Shown here piece after piece: positions 40,309-49,468 of a stretch of DNA of 64,000 bases (its first letter is position 1; each line of letters starts with the position of its first letter). The DNA comes from CAIMUS01 sp963708455 (GTDB taxonomy: Bacteria; Pseudomonadota; Gammaproteobacteria; Competibacterales; Competibacteraceae). The notes beneath the pieces were generated by a model. That model saw only the letters and a program-made list of their open reading frames with translations. It was not told the DNA's origin and did not search any database. The translations under genes and the position numbers were made by a program. Where the stretch lies: the NCBI GenBank assembly GCA_963708455.1, contig CAVPSQ010000001.1:151239-215238 (forward strand), written 5' to 3'.

Positions 40309-42733
40309 ATGAAAGGTCTATCCGCCGCCATGACCCTTCCCGCCCGCCGGGATCGGGCCAGCGAGCTGTTCCCGGCGCTGGCCTTCGAGCCGGAGCGAAA
40401 ACTGTTCCTGCTGGCCGACAACAGCATCGGCTTCGGCTTTCTCTGCCAGCCGGCCGTCAGCACGGAGAATCTGCAGGAAAACCTCAATGTGCTATTGAAC
40501 CTGAACTGGCCGACCGGCACGCTGCTGCAATTTACGCTGTGGACCTCGCCCGATATCGAGCCGTTCCTGGCTGCCTATCACAACCGGCGGTTCCGCTTGC
40601 CGCCGGGCGAGGCGCGCGAGCGGGTCGCCGCCCGCGCCCGGTTTATCCGAGAGGGCGCCCGTGAACCGCTGGAACCCTATACCGGCGCCCGCGTGCGGGA
40701 TATTCAACTGCTGATCACGGCCAAGCTGCCGCTGGCCGGCGTCGAGCCGACCGAGCGGGAACTCGGCGAGGCCCAAGATCGGCGCAACAGCGTGGAACCC
40801 ACTCTGCGCACAGCGGGATTCGGACCGGTTCCGCTGGAGCCGGAACCGTACCTGCGGTTCATGGCGTCGATCCTGAATTGGGGAGCCGACGCTGGCTGGC
40901 GCGAGCCGGGCATTCCACTGTACCGCCCGGACCAGTTGCTGTGCGAGCAGATCTTAGACTTCGACACCGCCCTGCGGGTCGATCAAGATGGTCTGTGGCT
41001 CGGTACCGGCGGGTGACGGTGCTGTCGGTCAAGCAATACCCGGAACGGGTGTTCCTCGGCAACGCCCTGCGCTACCTCGGCGATGTGACGACCGGCACCC
41101 GCGGGGTGCGCGAGAACCTGCTGATCACCGCCACCGTGCTGATCCCGGATGCAGTCAACAGCCGCGCCGCCCTGGAGCGCAGCGGCCAGTGGGTGGCCCA
41201 CCAGACCTACAGCCCGCTGCTGAAATTCGTCCCTAAACTGGCGAAGCGTAAACAGGGCTTCGACCTGATGCGGGACGCCATGGACAACGGCGACCGCCCG
41301 GTCAGGCTGTACCTGGGCTTTGTCCTGTTCACAGCCGCCGGGAGGAGGCGGTTACCGCCGTCTCCAATCTGCAAACGTTCTACCGGGAAAACGGGTTGCA
41401 GGTGCTGCCGGATCGCTATTTCTGCCTGCCGCTGTTCCTGCACTGCCTGCCGTTCGGCGCCGACCGGCAGGCGCTCAAGGAAACGCACCGCTACCGCACC
41501 TGGGCGACCCGCCATGTGGTTCCCCTGCTGCCGGTGCTGGGTGACTGGAAAGGCACCGGCGCGCCAGTGCTGACCCTGTTTTCCCGTAACGGCCAGGCGA
41601 TGGGCCTCGACCTGTTTCAATCGCGCAGCAACTACAACGGTGTCATCGCCGCCGCCAGCGGCAAGGGGAAAAGCTTTCTTGCCAACCAACTGATCGAGTC
41701 CTATCTGGAAACCGGCGGGCGCGTCTGGGTGATCGATGTCGGCCGGTCCTACCAGAAGCTGGCGCGGGTGCTGCACGGCGAATTCCTGGAGTTCAAGAAC
41801 GATGGCAGTCTGCGCATCAATCCGTTCGAACTGGTGCGGGACTACAGCGACGAGGAAGACATGCTGGTGGGCCTGCTGGCGGCCATGATCGCCCCGACCC
41901 GGCCGCTGGACGATCTGCAAACCGCCGAACTGAAGCGCCTCCTGAAGCAGGCGTGGGATAGCCAGGGACACGACCTGACTCTCGATGACATGGCGGCGGC
42001 GCTGCTGGCGGAGCAGGACCCCCGGGTCAGCGACATGGGACGGCAGTTGTATGCGTTTACCCGCGAGGGCCAGTACGGCCGCTTCTTCAGCGGCGCCAGC
42101 AATGTCCGCCTGGAGGCGGATTTTATCGTGATCGAACTGACCGAACTCAAGGGGCGCAAACACTTGCAGCAGGTGGTGCTGCTGCTGATCATCTATCAGA
42201 TTCAGCAGGTGATGTACCAGCGGACGGATGAGCTGGAACGGCGCAAGCTCGTGCTCATCAATGAAGCGTGGGATCTGCTGGGCGCCGGCGACGTGGGCCT
42301 GTTTATCGAAACCGGCTACCGCCGGTTCCGCAAGCAGAACGGCGCCGCCGTCACCATCACCCAGGGCTTGCAGGACCTCTACGACAGTCCCGGCGGTCGG
42401 GCGATCCTCGACAACTCGGCCAACCGGCTGCTGCTGGGGCAGAGTCCGGACGCCATCACGGCCCTGGAGAAAGCCGGCCGACTGGCCTCCCTGGGCGGCG
42501 GGGGTTATCTGCTGTTGCGAACCGTGCACACCCAACCGGGGGCCTATGCCGAGGTGCTGTGCCTGACCGAATTCGGCGCCGGCGTCGGCCGGGTCATCGT
42601 CGATCCCTACACCCAACTGCTCTACTCCACCAAGCCCGCCGATGTCAGCGCCCTGCAGGAACTGATGGCGCAGGGCCTGACGCAGGACCAGGCGATCAGA
42701 ACGCTGCTGGAACGGCGGAGAACGGCGCCATGA
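40309..42733 (+). CDS. traC: TraC, VirB4-like conjugation ATPase; two frameshifts
   Basis: Reconstructed at about 808 residues (F TraC 875). Segment 1 (40309 to ~41005) has LFPALAFEPERKLFLLADNS and NVLLNLNWPTGTLLQFTLWT. Segment 2 (~41005-41340) has RVTVLSVKQYPERVFLGNAL. Segment 3 (to 42733) has the ATPase core: Walker A AAASGKGKSFLANQL, VWVIDVGRSYQKLA, and a Walker B-like LVLINEAWDLLGAGD, where Asn stands in place of the usual Asp, then NGAAVTITQGLQDLYDS. It powers pilus assembly. Stop and trbI start overlap (ATGA). Confidence 0.85.
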
Positions 42734-43038
42734 AGCTCGTCACCGCCGGGCTGGTCGGGGTGCTCGCGGGCGCCGTGGGCGGTTTCTCCGCCGGCGTCTG
42801 GTCGCTCAGGGAGTTGCGCGCGGACCTCGCCAGCCGTCCCTCGGTCGCTATTCTGGATGTGGCGAAGGTGGTGCAGGAAACGCCCGGCACGACCGGCGAG
42901 ACGGCAGAGGCGCATTCCAGGCGTATCCTGGACAAAGTGGGCGGCCAGGTGAAAACGCTGAGCGACGCCGGTTATGTCGTGCTGGACAGCAAAGCTGTCC
43001 TGGGAGCGCCGGAGGATCTGTATGTGCCTACGGAGTAA
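42730..43038 (+). CDS. trbI: TrbI-like inner-membrane transfer protein
   Basis: The protein has 102 residues. One N-terminal membrane helix (LVTAGLVGVLAGAVGGFSAG) is followed by VAILDVAKVVQETPG, an amphipathic helix and DAGYVVLDSKAVLGAPEDLY, the TrbI pattern. TrbI influences pilus outgrowth and retraction. It is embedded in overlapping genes. Confidence 0.75.
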   Translation: MKLVTAGLVGVLAGAVGGFSAGVWSLRELRADLASRPSVAILDVAKVVQETPGTTGETAEAHSRRILDKVGGQVKTLSDAGYVVLDSKAVLGAPEDLYVPTE

Positions 43039-43540
43039 ATCACGGCGTTTCGCTGTCGGCGCGCTGCTCATTACCCTGGTTTTCGTCGGCCTGGGGCAGT
43101 GGATCAGCGGCCGTTTTCGCCTCGGCATCGGGGTGCAGAACGCCCTGTGTCTGCCCTATCGGGTGTTTCTGATCGATACCTACTACAAGCACCCGGCCCG
43201 CGATGAGTATCTCGCCTTTCGAGGGGACGAGCGCCTGGCGCCTTACTTCCAGGCTGGCGTCACGCTGATCAAGGCCGTGCGGGGGCTGCCGGGCGACCGG
43301 GTCCAGATCGGCGACCGGATCGCGGTGAACGACAGGACCCTGGTCACCCCGCTGCCGGGCCTGGGCGTGACGCCCCTGGTGTTCACCCTGGGCCGGCAAC
43401 CGACCGATTTCCAGCGCGACAAGCCGGTGCCGGCTGCAAGCTATTTCGTGATGGGGACCAGTGCGGACAGCTACGATTCCCGCTACTGGGGTTATGTCCG
43501 GCAGGCGCAGGTGCTGGGACGCGCCTATCCGCTGTGGTAG
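43022..43540 (+). CDS. TrhF/TraF-type S26 signal peptidase
   Basis: The protein has 172 residues. A membrane anchor (FAVGALLITLVFVGLGQW) precedes the S26 domain: GVQNALCLPYRVFLIDT, LIKAVRGLPGDRVQIGDRIA (general-base Lys), FVMGTSADSYDSRYWGYV (box E). The catalytic Ser expected just before L/M-P is a Cys (C-L-P). It probably processes pilin. Overlaps the end of trbI by 17 bp. Confidence 0.8.
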   Translation: MCLRSKSRRFAVGALLITLVFVGLGQWISGRFRLGIGVQNALCLPYRVFLIDTYYKHPARDEYLAFRGDERLAPYFQAGVTLIKAVRGLPGDRVQIGDRIAVNDRTLVTPLPGLGVTPLVFTLGRQPTDFQRDKPVPAASYFVMGTSADSYDSRYWGYVRQAQVLGRAYPLW

Positions 43541-43547
43541 CGACGAC

Positions 43548-44909
43548 ATGTACGCGGCCTATTGCCAGGCGGTTGACGACTTTCTGGCGCCCCTCTACGC
43601 GGCGCTCCCGTTGCCGCTGCGGTGGGATCAGTACGATGCCTGCCGGCTGCTCGACCAGGCGCTGCCCTGGGGACTGCCCGCGCTGTTGGCGCTGGTCGCC
43701 TTGAGACTCATCTACACCACCCGCCTCCGGTATGCCTTGAAACGCCGCGCCAACCGGCTGCTCGGCTGGATAGCGATGGGTCTGCTGACGGCGGCCGGCC
43801 TCTGGCTGCTGCTGGCGCTGGCCGGGCAGGTGCAGGCCGAGGGGCTGTCGGAACCGGACAGACAGCTTCTCGACCGGTCGCAGCAGATCATCGAGAAGTC
43901 ATTGCAGGGACAGATACCGCCCTGGCTCCAGCGCAATCCGGCGGCAGTGCCCGCCTCTCAGCCGCCACCGGCAGAACCGGGCTTGCCGACCCGGGACGCA
44001 GGAGTTCAGCGACCCGCAGGCGCTCAGCAGCTAACGGTATTCGTCTCGCGCTCGCTGGCTGACAGCGAGCTGCGCACGCTCTTCGAGCAGGCCGCCGGCC
44101 GTGACCCGGTGCGGATCGTATTCCGGGGCGTGCTGCCCGGCGAGCGCATCGACACGGCCCTGCGTCATATTCACCGGCTGCTGCGGAGAATTGAGCCGCC
44201 TCCCATTGTGGAACTGGACCCGGTTGCTTTTCGGGAGGCCGGCGTAACCGTGGTGCCCGTACTGCTTCTGAAGCAGGACGGCAACCGCGTGGCCTGGGTC
44301 AGGGGAACGCTGGCGTTAGACTGGTTCAGGGCGCGGGTGCAGGCGGGAGAAAGCGGCGATCTGGGAACCTGGGGGCCGGTCGAGGCCATCGCCGAAACCG
44401 ATCTGCTGGAAGAAATACAGCGCCGACTGGCGAACCTGGACGGCGAGACCCTGAAGAGCAAGGCGCTGCAACGGTTCTGGGAGCGGGCGCGCTTTGTGGA
44501 ACTGCCGCCGGCCGCTGAAGACCGGGTACGCCGGGTGGATCCCTCTATCGTCGTGGCCAGAGACATTCCGGCGCCGGATGGCCGCTACGTGGCGCGCGCC
44601 GGCGATCGCCTCAATCCGCTGGAGATCCTGCCTTTCGACCGCCGCTTGGTGATTTTCGACGGCAGTCAGCCGGTTCAGGTGGCCGCCGCCCGGCGGCTGG
44701 GCGCAGCGGCTGACCGGCCGGTCATCTATGTCACCACCCGACTGGATCGGGCGGACGGCTGGGAGGCGTTGCAGCGGCTGGAAGGAACGCTGGCACAGCC
44801 GGTTTACCTGCTGACGGCGGAGATCAAAGACCGCTTCCACCTGGAGCGGACGCCCACCGTGGTGGAAGCCGACGGCCAGCAGTTGGTAGTGCGGGAGGTC
44901 AGGCCGTGA
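43548..44909 (+). CDS. traW: TrbC-TraW fusion protein
   Basis: The protein has 453 residues from ATG 43548. Two N-terminal membrane segments (LPALLALVALRLIY, GLLTAAGLWLLLALAGQVQA) precede a TrbC F-type domain (LTVFVSRSLADSELRTLFEQ, FRGVLPGERIDTALRHIHRL, VVPVLLLKQDGNRVAWVRGT). The C-terminal TraW domain reads DPSIVVARDIPAPDGRYVAR, LNPLEILPFDRRLVIFDGSQ, YLLTAEIKDRFHLERTPTVV. F plasmid encodes these as separate proteins; SXT/IncHI-like systems fuse them. It acts in the periplasm in pilus assembly. Confidence 0.85.
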   Translation: MYAAYCQAVDDFLAPLYAALPLPLRWDQYDACRLLDQALPWGLPALLALVALRLIYTTRLRYALKRRANRLLGWIAMGLLTAAGLWLLLALAGQVQAEGLSEPDRQLLDRSQQIIEKSLQGQIPPWLQRNPAAVPASQPPPAEPGLPTRDAGVQRPAGAQQLTVFVSRSLADSELRTLFEQAAGRDPVRIVFRGVLPGERIDTALRHIHRLLRRIEPPPIVELDPVAFREAGVTVVPVLLLKQDGNRVAWVRGTLALDWFRARVQAGESGDLGTWGPVEAIAETDLLEEIQRRLANLDGETLKSKALQRFWERARFVELPPAAEDRVRRVDPSIVVARDIPAPDGRYVARAGDRLNPLEILPFDRRLVIFDGSQPVQVAAARRLGAAADRPVIYVTTRLDRADGWEALQRLEGTLAQPVYLLTAEIKDRFHLERTPTVVEADGQQLVVREVRP

Positions 44910-45958
44910 TGTCACCGCTAAACTTCACCTGGCTGGCCCGCATCGGACGGGCTCTCCTGCTGTGCAGTGGGTTGGCGGTAGCTCCTGTGACTCAGGCGGA
45001 TGGCGTCAGCCTCAAGCCGGGGTGTCCCAATGCCGAGGTGTTCAGCAGCAAGCTGATCACCGAGATCTGCTGGTCCTGCCTGCTGCCATTCCGAATCGCG
45101 GGCATGACGCTGGGCAGCGGCCCGGCGCGAGCGCCCGCCAGCGCCGCCAATGACGCCTTCTGCACCTGCCCCGATCCGCTGGGTGTGCCTGAGCCGGGTA
45201 TGGTGCTGGGCGCCTGGACCCCGGCCCGGCTGATCGAGGTGGTGCGGATTCCCTACTGCGCGCCGGTGCTGGGCGGCATCCGGCTGCGGAATAATCCACG
45301 GCTGCTGGGCGGCTACCGCAATGTCACCCAGGATACCTCGGATGCGATCTTCTACCATTTTCACTACTATGCTTTCCCGCTGCTGATCATGCTGGATCTG
45401 TTCGTGGAGCCGGACTGCAACGCCGACGGTTACATGGACTTCGATCTGATGTATCTGTCGGAGCTGGATCCGACCTGGAACAGCGACGAACTGGCGTTCC
45501 TCCTCAATCCCGAAGCGGCGCTGTTCGCCAACCCGGTGGCGCTGGCGGCCTGTCTGGTGGATGCCGGGATGGCGACCGCGCAGGAACCGCTCGAGAGTCT
45601 GTTCTGGTGCGCCGGCAGTTGGGGCAACCTGTATCCGCTCACCGGGACGATCAACTGGCAGGGGTCGCCGCCGCGCGATACCAGTCTGATCGCCACCCGG
45701 GCGGTGGCGGCGTTGCACCGCCGGGGGCTGGCCTGGAAGACGATGGGCAAAGAAGCATTGTGCCGGGGCTATATCCATCCCACCCTGCCGAAAAACCAGT
45801 ATCGACTGGAGCAGTTCTACCCGGTCGCCGAAGCCAACAGCACTCACTGGATCGGCCAGAGCACCTTCACCTGGGGAGAATGGCGCAATGTGCCGGCGGT
45901 GGGCGAAGATTTCGTGCACCTGCTGTGGCGCTGGGTGGACTGCTGTCTGCGGTTTTAG
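44906..45958 (+). CDS. traU: TraU conjugal transfer protein
   Basis: The protein has 350 residues (GTG 44906 or ATG 44909; GGGAGG upstream). Signal peptide ALLLCSGLAVAPVTQADG, then the Cys-rich TraU body: LKPGCPNAEVFSSKLITEIC, WSCLLPFRIAGM, FCTCPDPLGVPEPGMVLGAW, VEPDCNADGYMDFDLMYLSE, DPTWNSDELAFLLNPEAALF, and the C-terminal LWRWVDCCLRF. Periplasmic, many disulfides. Full length. Confidence 0.93.
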   Translation: MMSPLNFTWLARIGRALLLCSGLAVAPVTQADGVSLKPGCPNAEVFSSKLITEICWSCLLPFRIAGMTLGSGPARAPASAANDAFCTCPDPLGVPEPGMVLGAWTPARLIEVVRIPYCAPVLGGIRLRNNPRLLGGYRNVTQDTSDAIFYHFHYYAFPLLIMLDLFVEPDCNADGYMDFDLMYLSELDPTWNSDELAFLLNPEAALFANPVALAACLVDAGMATAQEPLESLFWCAGSWGNLYPLTGTINWQGSPPRDTSLIATRAVAALHRRGLAWKTMGKEALCRGYIHPTLPKNQYRLEQFYPVAEANSTHWIGQSTFTWGEWRNVPAVGEDFVHLLWRWVDCCLRF

Positions 45959-45967
45959 GGGGGGCCC

Positions 45968-48571
45968 GTGACCCGGTATCGTCCCCTGCAACAGGTCCTC
46001 GCCCTGGTGCTGTGCGTCACCGTCGCCTGCCTCCCCAGTGGCATGGCCTGGAGCGATCCCATGACGGAGGCCGCCGGGCAGGGGCAGGCCGCCGGCGCCG
46101 GCGCGCGGGATACTGTCCTGTTGCCGGAGGTCAGGCAGGACGGGACGCTGGTCCTGTTCCCCGGCACGCCGAACCGCCTGGAGATTCCGTCCGGTCAGTT
46201 ATTTCCCGGCCCCCGCGTCGGTACTCAACAGGATCTGCAAGCGTTGTATGGCGACAGCAACGCCGTCAGGGACGCCACGGCGACGACCACGGTCCGGCTG
46301 GGGACGGAAGCCTCCGCCCACGGGGAGGCTTACCGAACCTTGATCCAATCCCTCAATAAAGTCCCGCCGGATCTGACCCAGGATCCGATCTGGGGCACGA
46401 CCGACGCCACCCTGGGCAACCTGGACGTGATCGCCCGGCAGTTTGCCGATTGCTCGGTCGAGACCACGGTTCAGCCGGGTTCGTTCGGCGCCCATGTGCC
46501 CGACTACCGCACCTGCGAACGGGTCAAGCGTCTGGGGACGGAGCGCTGTGAGCTGACCCGGCCGCTGCCGACCGTGATCGATGTGTACGTAGCGGCCCAT
46601 GGAGTGGAGAAGAACACCTTCCAGTTCGATCTGACCACCGGCGCCTGGCATACCGTGGCGCCCACCGACGGTAATCAGTTTGCCGCCGTCGTGCCGGTGT
46701 TCGATTTCAATCAACTCTGTCCCGCCGGGGCGGGAACCCGGGTGCAGTTTGTCGGCGCCTGGGACTGGCCGGGCGGACCAGTGGCCGGCGAACTGGACAG
46801 CAGTACCTGTTATCGCGTCCTCCAGGCGCCGAGTTGCGCCAACGGCCTGGTCGGTAGCGTACAGTTGGACGATAACTGCGACGAGGTAGGCACCCAATGG
46901 TACAAGTATGCGGCGCAGTACCAGTTCTGGGCGGTTAACCCCACACAGGGCTGGGGGCCATCGGACTGCCTGCAAACCTGGGAAAGTGTCGCCGATGGTT
47001 TTTGTACCGGCACGGCCACCTGCACGCAACCGCCCGATAATGCCGGCTGCATCGTCGTGGGCAATGTCCGCGTCTGCGAAGGCGATCCCCTGAGTGACCT
47101 GTTCCCGCCCCCGCCACTGCCGGCAATACCGCGACTCTGCGGCGCGATCCGGCTCGAGACCCAGTGTGGCTATAACCTGGGCGCGCTGGACTGCTGGACC
47201 GATCCCCAGGGGGGGCAGCACTGTCCGGTCAATAACGCCGGCACTACCGCCGCCAGCACCTGCAGGGCGCTGGAAACCGATCCCCACTGCGGCTTCATCA
47301 AATCGGAGTGTGTGGCCGGCGCCCAGGGCGCTTCCGGCACCTGCTATGTCTTCACCGATACCTATGACTGTGGCTTCGACAGTCAGGTGGCCACCCTCAC
47401 CACCCGCTCGACCTATCGCTGTCCCGGCCCGGTGCGCTGCATGGGCGGCGAGTGTGTGGTGCAGCAACCGGAACAGAATCCCGATTTTGCCAGAGCGGCG
47501 GCGGCGTTGCAGGCGGCGCAGGCCATCGCCGCCGATATGAACTGCGGCGATTTGAGCGGCCATAACGGCGTGACCGAAGCCTGCCGGATTTTTACCGGCG
47601 AGGCGATGGAATGCAAGAAAGCGGTTGGCGGCATCGTCAACTGCTGCGAGCGGCCGAGCGGCGTATCGCTGGCCGATTACATCACTCTGGTGATGGCGAC
47701 GCTCAAGCTGGATGGCGCCATCACTTCCTGGAACGCCACCAGTACGGCCGGCCAGGCCCTCAAGGGCGCCTGGGAGACGCTGCGCCAGCCGATCGCCCAG
47801 ACCTGGGATACGGTTACCCAGCCGTTTACCTCGGCGGCGGAGTCGATCACCGGTGAGGCCAGCCTGATGCAGGCGATGATCAACAGTGCAGCCGAGGCGG
47901 TCGGGGAGTTGTTCGGCGCCGGCGCGCAGAGCGCGCTGTTTACCTGCACCGCCAACTGCGTGGCCGGTCCCAGCGGCGCCTACGTCAGCGGCACCTTTCA
48001 GTTGGCCGGCTGGGCGGCGGCCGCCATGACCGTGCTGCAGGTCATTCTATGGGCCTACATGATCTATCAGATCGCGATGATTCTGATTCAGATCATCTGG
48101 AAGTGTGAGAAGGACGAGTTTGCGCTGGGCGCCAAACGGGAATTGAAGACCTGTCACGCGGTGGGGTCCTATTGCGCCACCCAGGTGGTGGGGCAGTGTA
48201 TTGAAAAGCGGGAGGCCTATTGCTGCTTCTCGTCGCCGTTATCGCGGATATTACAGGAGCAGATCCGGCCGCAACTGGGCCGGGGCTGGGGGGATGCGGA
48301 AGATCCTGACTGCGAGGGGATTGCGGTGGGCGATCTGGAAAAAGTGGATTGGAATCGGGTGAATCTGGACGAGTGGCTGGGCATCCTGGCGGCGACCGGT
48401 CATCTGCCGACCACCCGCGATCTGTCGGTGGACGGGTTGACCGGCAGCGGCAACGTGCTGGATACCACGAGGCAGCGGCCCAACAGTCAGGAGCGGCTGC
48501 AAAACCGGATCGATCCGATCGACGTTGACGGCGTGCGCCGACAGGTCGGTCAGGATCTGTGGGGGAATTAG
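45968..48571 (+). CDS. traN: TraN mating-pair stabilisation protein
   Basis: The protein has 867 residues from GTG. A signal peptide (LALVLCVTVACLPSGMAWS) leads a Cys-rich exported protein (CSVETTVQPGSFGAHVPDYR, CERVKRLGTERCELTRPLPT, GAIRLETQCGYNLGALDCWT and many more). A C-terminal part has a hydrophobic stretch (MTVLQVILWAYMIYQIAMIL) and Cys-rich end (CEKDEFALGAKRELKTCHAV, GSYCATQVVGQCIEKREAYC). TraN sits in the outer membrane and fixes the recipient cell. The central region is the variable receptor-binding part. Confidence 0.92.
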   Translation: MTRYRPLQQVLALVLCVTVACLPSGMAWSDPMTEAAGQGQAAGAGARDTVLLPEVRQDGTLVLFPGTPNRLEIPSGQLFPGPRVGTQQDLQALYGDSNAVRDATATTTVRLGTEASAHGEAYRTLIQSLNKVPPDLTQDPIWGTTDATLGNLDVIARQFADCSVETTVQPGSFGAHVPDYRTCERVKRLGTERCELTRPLPTVIDVYVAAHGVEKNTFQFDLTTGAWHTVAPTDGNQFAAVVPVFDFNQLCPAGAGTRVQFVGAWDWPGGPVAGELDSSTCYRVLQAPSCANGLVGSVQLDDNCDEVGTQWYKYAAQYQFWAVNPTQGWGPSDCLQTWESVADGFCTGTATCTQPPDNAGCIVVGNVRVCEGDPLSDLFPPPPLPAIPRLCGAIRLETQCGYNLGALDCWTDPQGGQHCPVNNAGTTAASTCRALETDPHCGFIKSECVAGAQGASGTCYVFTDTYDCGFDSQVATLTTRSTYRCPGPVRCMGGECVVQQPEQNPDFARAAAALQAAQAIAADMNCGDLSGHNGVTEACRIFTGEAMECKKAVGGIVNCCERPSGVSLADYITLVMATLKLDGAITSWNATSTAGQALKGAWETLRQPIAQTWDTVTQPFTSAAESITGEASLMQAMINSAAEAVGELFGAGAQSALFTCTANCVAGPSGAYVSGTFQLAGWAAAAMTVLQVILWAYMIYQIAMILIQIIWKCEKDEFALGAKRELKTCHAVGSYCATQVVGQCIEKREAYCCFSSPLSRILQEQIRPQLGRGWGDAEDPDCEGIAVGDLEKVDWNRVNLDEWLGILAATGHLPTTRDLSVDGLTGSGNVLDTTRQRPNSQERLQNRIDPIDVDGVRRQVGQDLWGN

Positions 48572-48595
48572 CCAGCAGGCAGAGGTGAAAAGAGC

Positions 48596-49468
48596 ATGGC
48601 GAACGTTCTTGGTAAAACAATCCTTATGGGCTTGCTGTTGTTGACGCTGGGTGGCTGCGCGACTGGGCCGGTGGCGCCCAGGACCACGGTGATCGAGCCG
48701 CCGCCGCCGTATGATTCGACTCTGAGTCGGGCCATGAATATCGTCATCGCCGGTGGCCTGGTCAGTCAGCCTGGGGGTCCTATTCTCAACGATGTGCCTG
48801 CCGCGCTGCTCGACGCCGGGCGGAACGGGAGAAGCGGAACCCGCACGGCAACCGATCTGGGCTATGCGGCGGTCAATGTGCTCAATCCGCCGCCTGGCGT
48901 GCGCTGGCAAGCCGCCGGGGCGATGAGCGCGCTGTCGCTGCTGCTACCCCCGGCTGTCGCGCCGGGACAAGCGGACGATATCCTGCTGTGGATACCGACC
49001 TCGGTCGGCGCCAGTTCCGCCGAGGCCGTGGCAAAGGCCGGGGCGATCCTGCGGCGCGCCTATCTGGACACCATCGGCCGGGGTTATAACGCCGTGGATG
49101 CCGGCAACGGGCGGCTTTGGCTGGAAGGTCCCGACTGTCCGCCGCAGACCTGTCGGTTCCATGTCGGCGCGGGACATCCGGCCAGCCTGCCGCTGCCGGT
49201 GGTGCAAGCGCCGGCATTCCTGAAACAGTACGACACCGTGTACGGCAAGATCGGCGGCGGGTTTCAGGCCGGGACCGGCAGCGCCTTGAAACTCAACCAG
49301 GTCCGGCTGGATAACCCCAGCCTGGCGGAAATAACGGCGTTCAGTAAGGCGCTGCCGGACTGGGTGTTCATCTATCTGGCGCCGAAAAGCGGTCGCAATT
49401 CGGTCCCGCTGGTGCTCAATCAAGGAGCGCAGGAGGGGTTCGTAACACCGGCAGGGGCAGCCGAATGA
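48596..49468 (+). CDS. Outer-membrane lipoprotein downstream of traN, unknown
   Basis: The protein has 290 residues. The lipoprotein signal (MANVLGKTILMGLLLLTLGG, lipobox LGGC, Cys21) is followed by a soluble domain with PGQADDILLWIPTSVGASSA, AILRRAYLDTIGRGY, CPPQTCRFHVGAGHPASLPL and LKQYDTVYGKIGGGF. No family is recognised. It overlaps the next gene (ATGA), and both follow traN, so they belong to the transfer operon. A role in entry exclusion or pilus assembly is possible but not shown. Confidence 0.6.
   Translation: MANVLGKTILMGLLLLTLGGCATGPVAPRTTVIEPPPPYDSTLSRAMNIVIAGGLVSQPGGPILNDVPAALLDAGRNGRSGTRTATDLGYAAVNVLNPPPGVRWQAAGAMSALSLLLPPAVAPGQADDILLWIPTSVGASSAEAVAKAGAILRRAYLDTIGRGYNAVDAGNGRLWLEGPDCPPQTCRFHVGAGHPASLPLPVVQAPAFLKQYDTVYGKIGGGFQAGTGSALKLNQVRLDNPSLAEITAFSKALPDWVFIYLAPKSGRNSVPLVLNQGAQEGFVTPAGAAE

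Noticed and set aside
41207..42616. 469-codon minus-strand ORF
   Set aside because: Antisense to traC ATPase domain.
46199..47563. 454-codon minus-strand ORF
   Set aside because: Antisense to traN, whose Cys-rich family features are clear.
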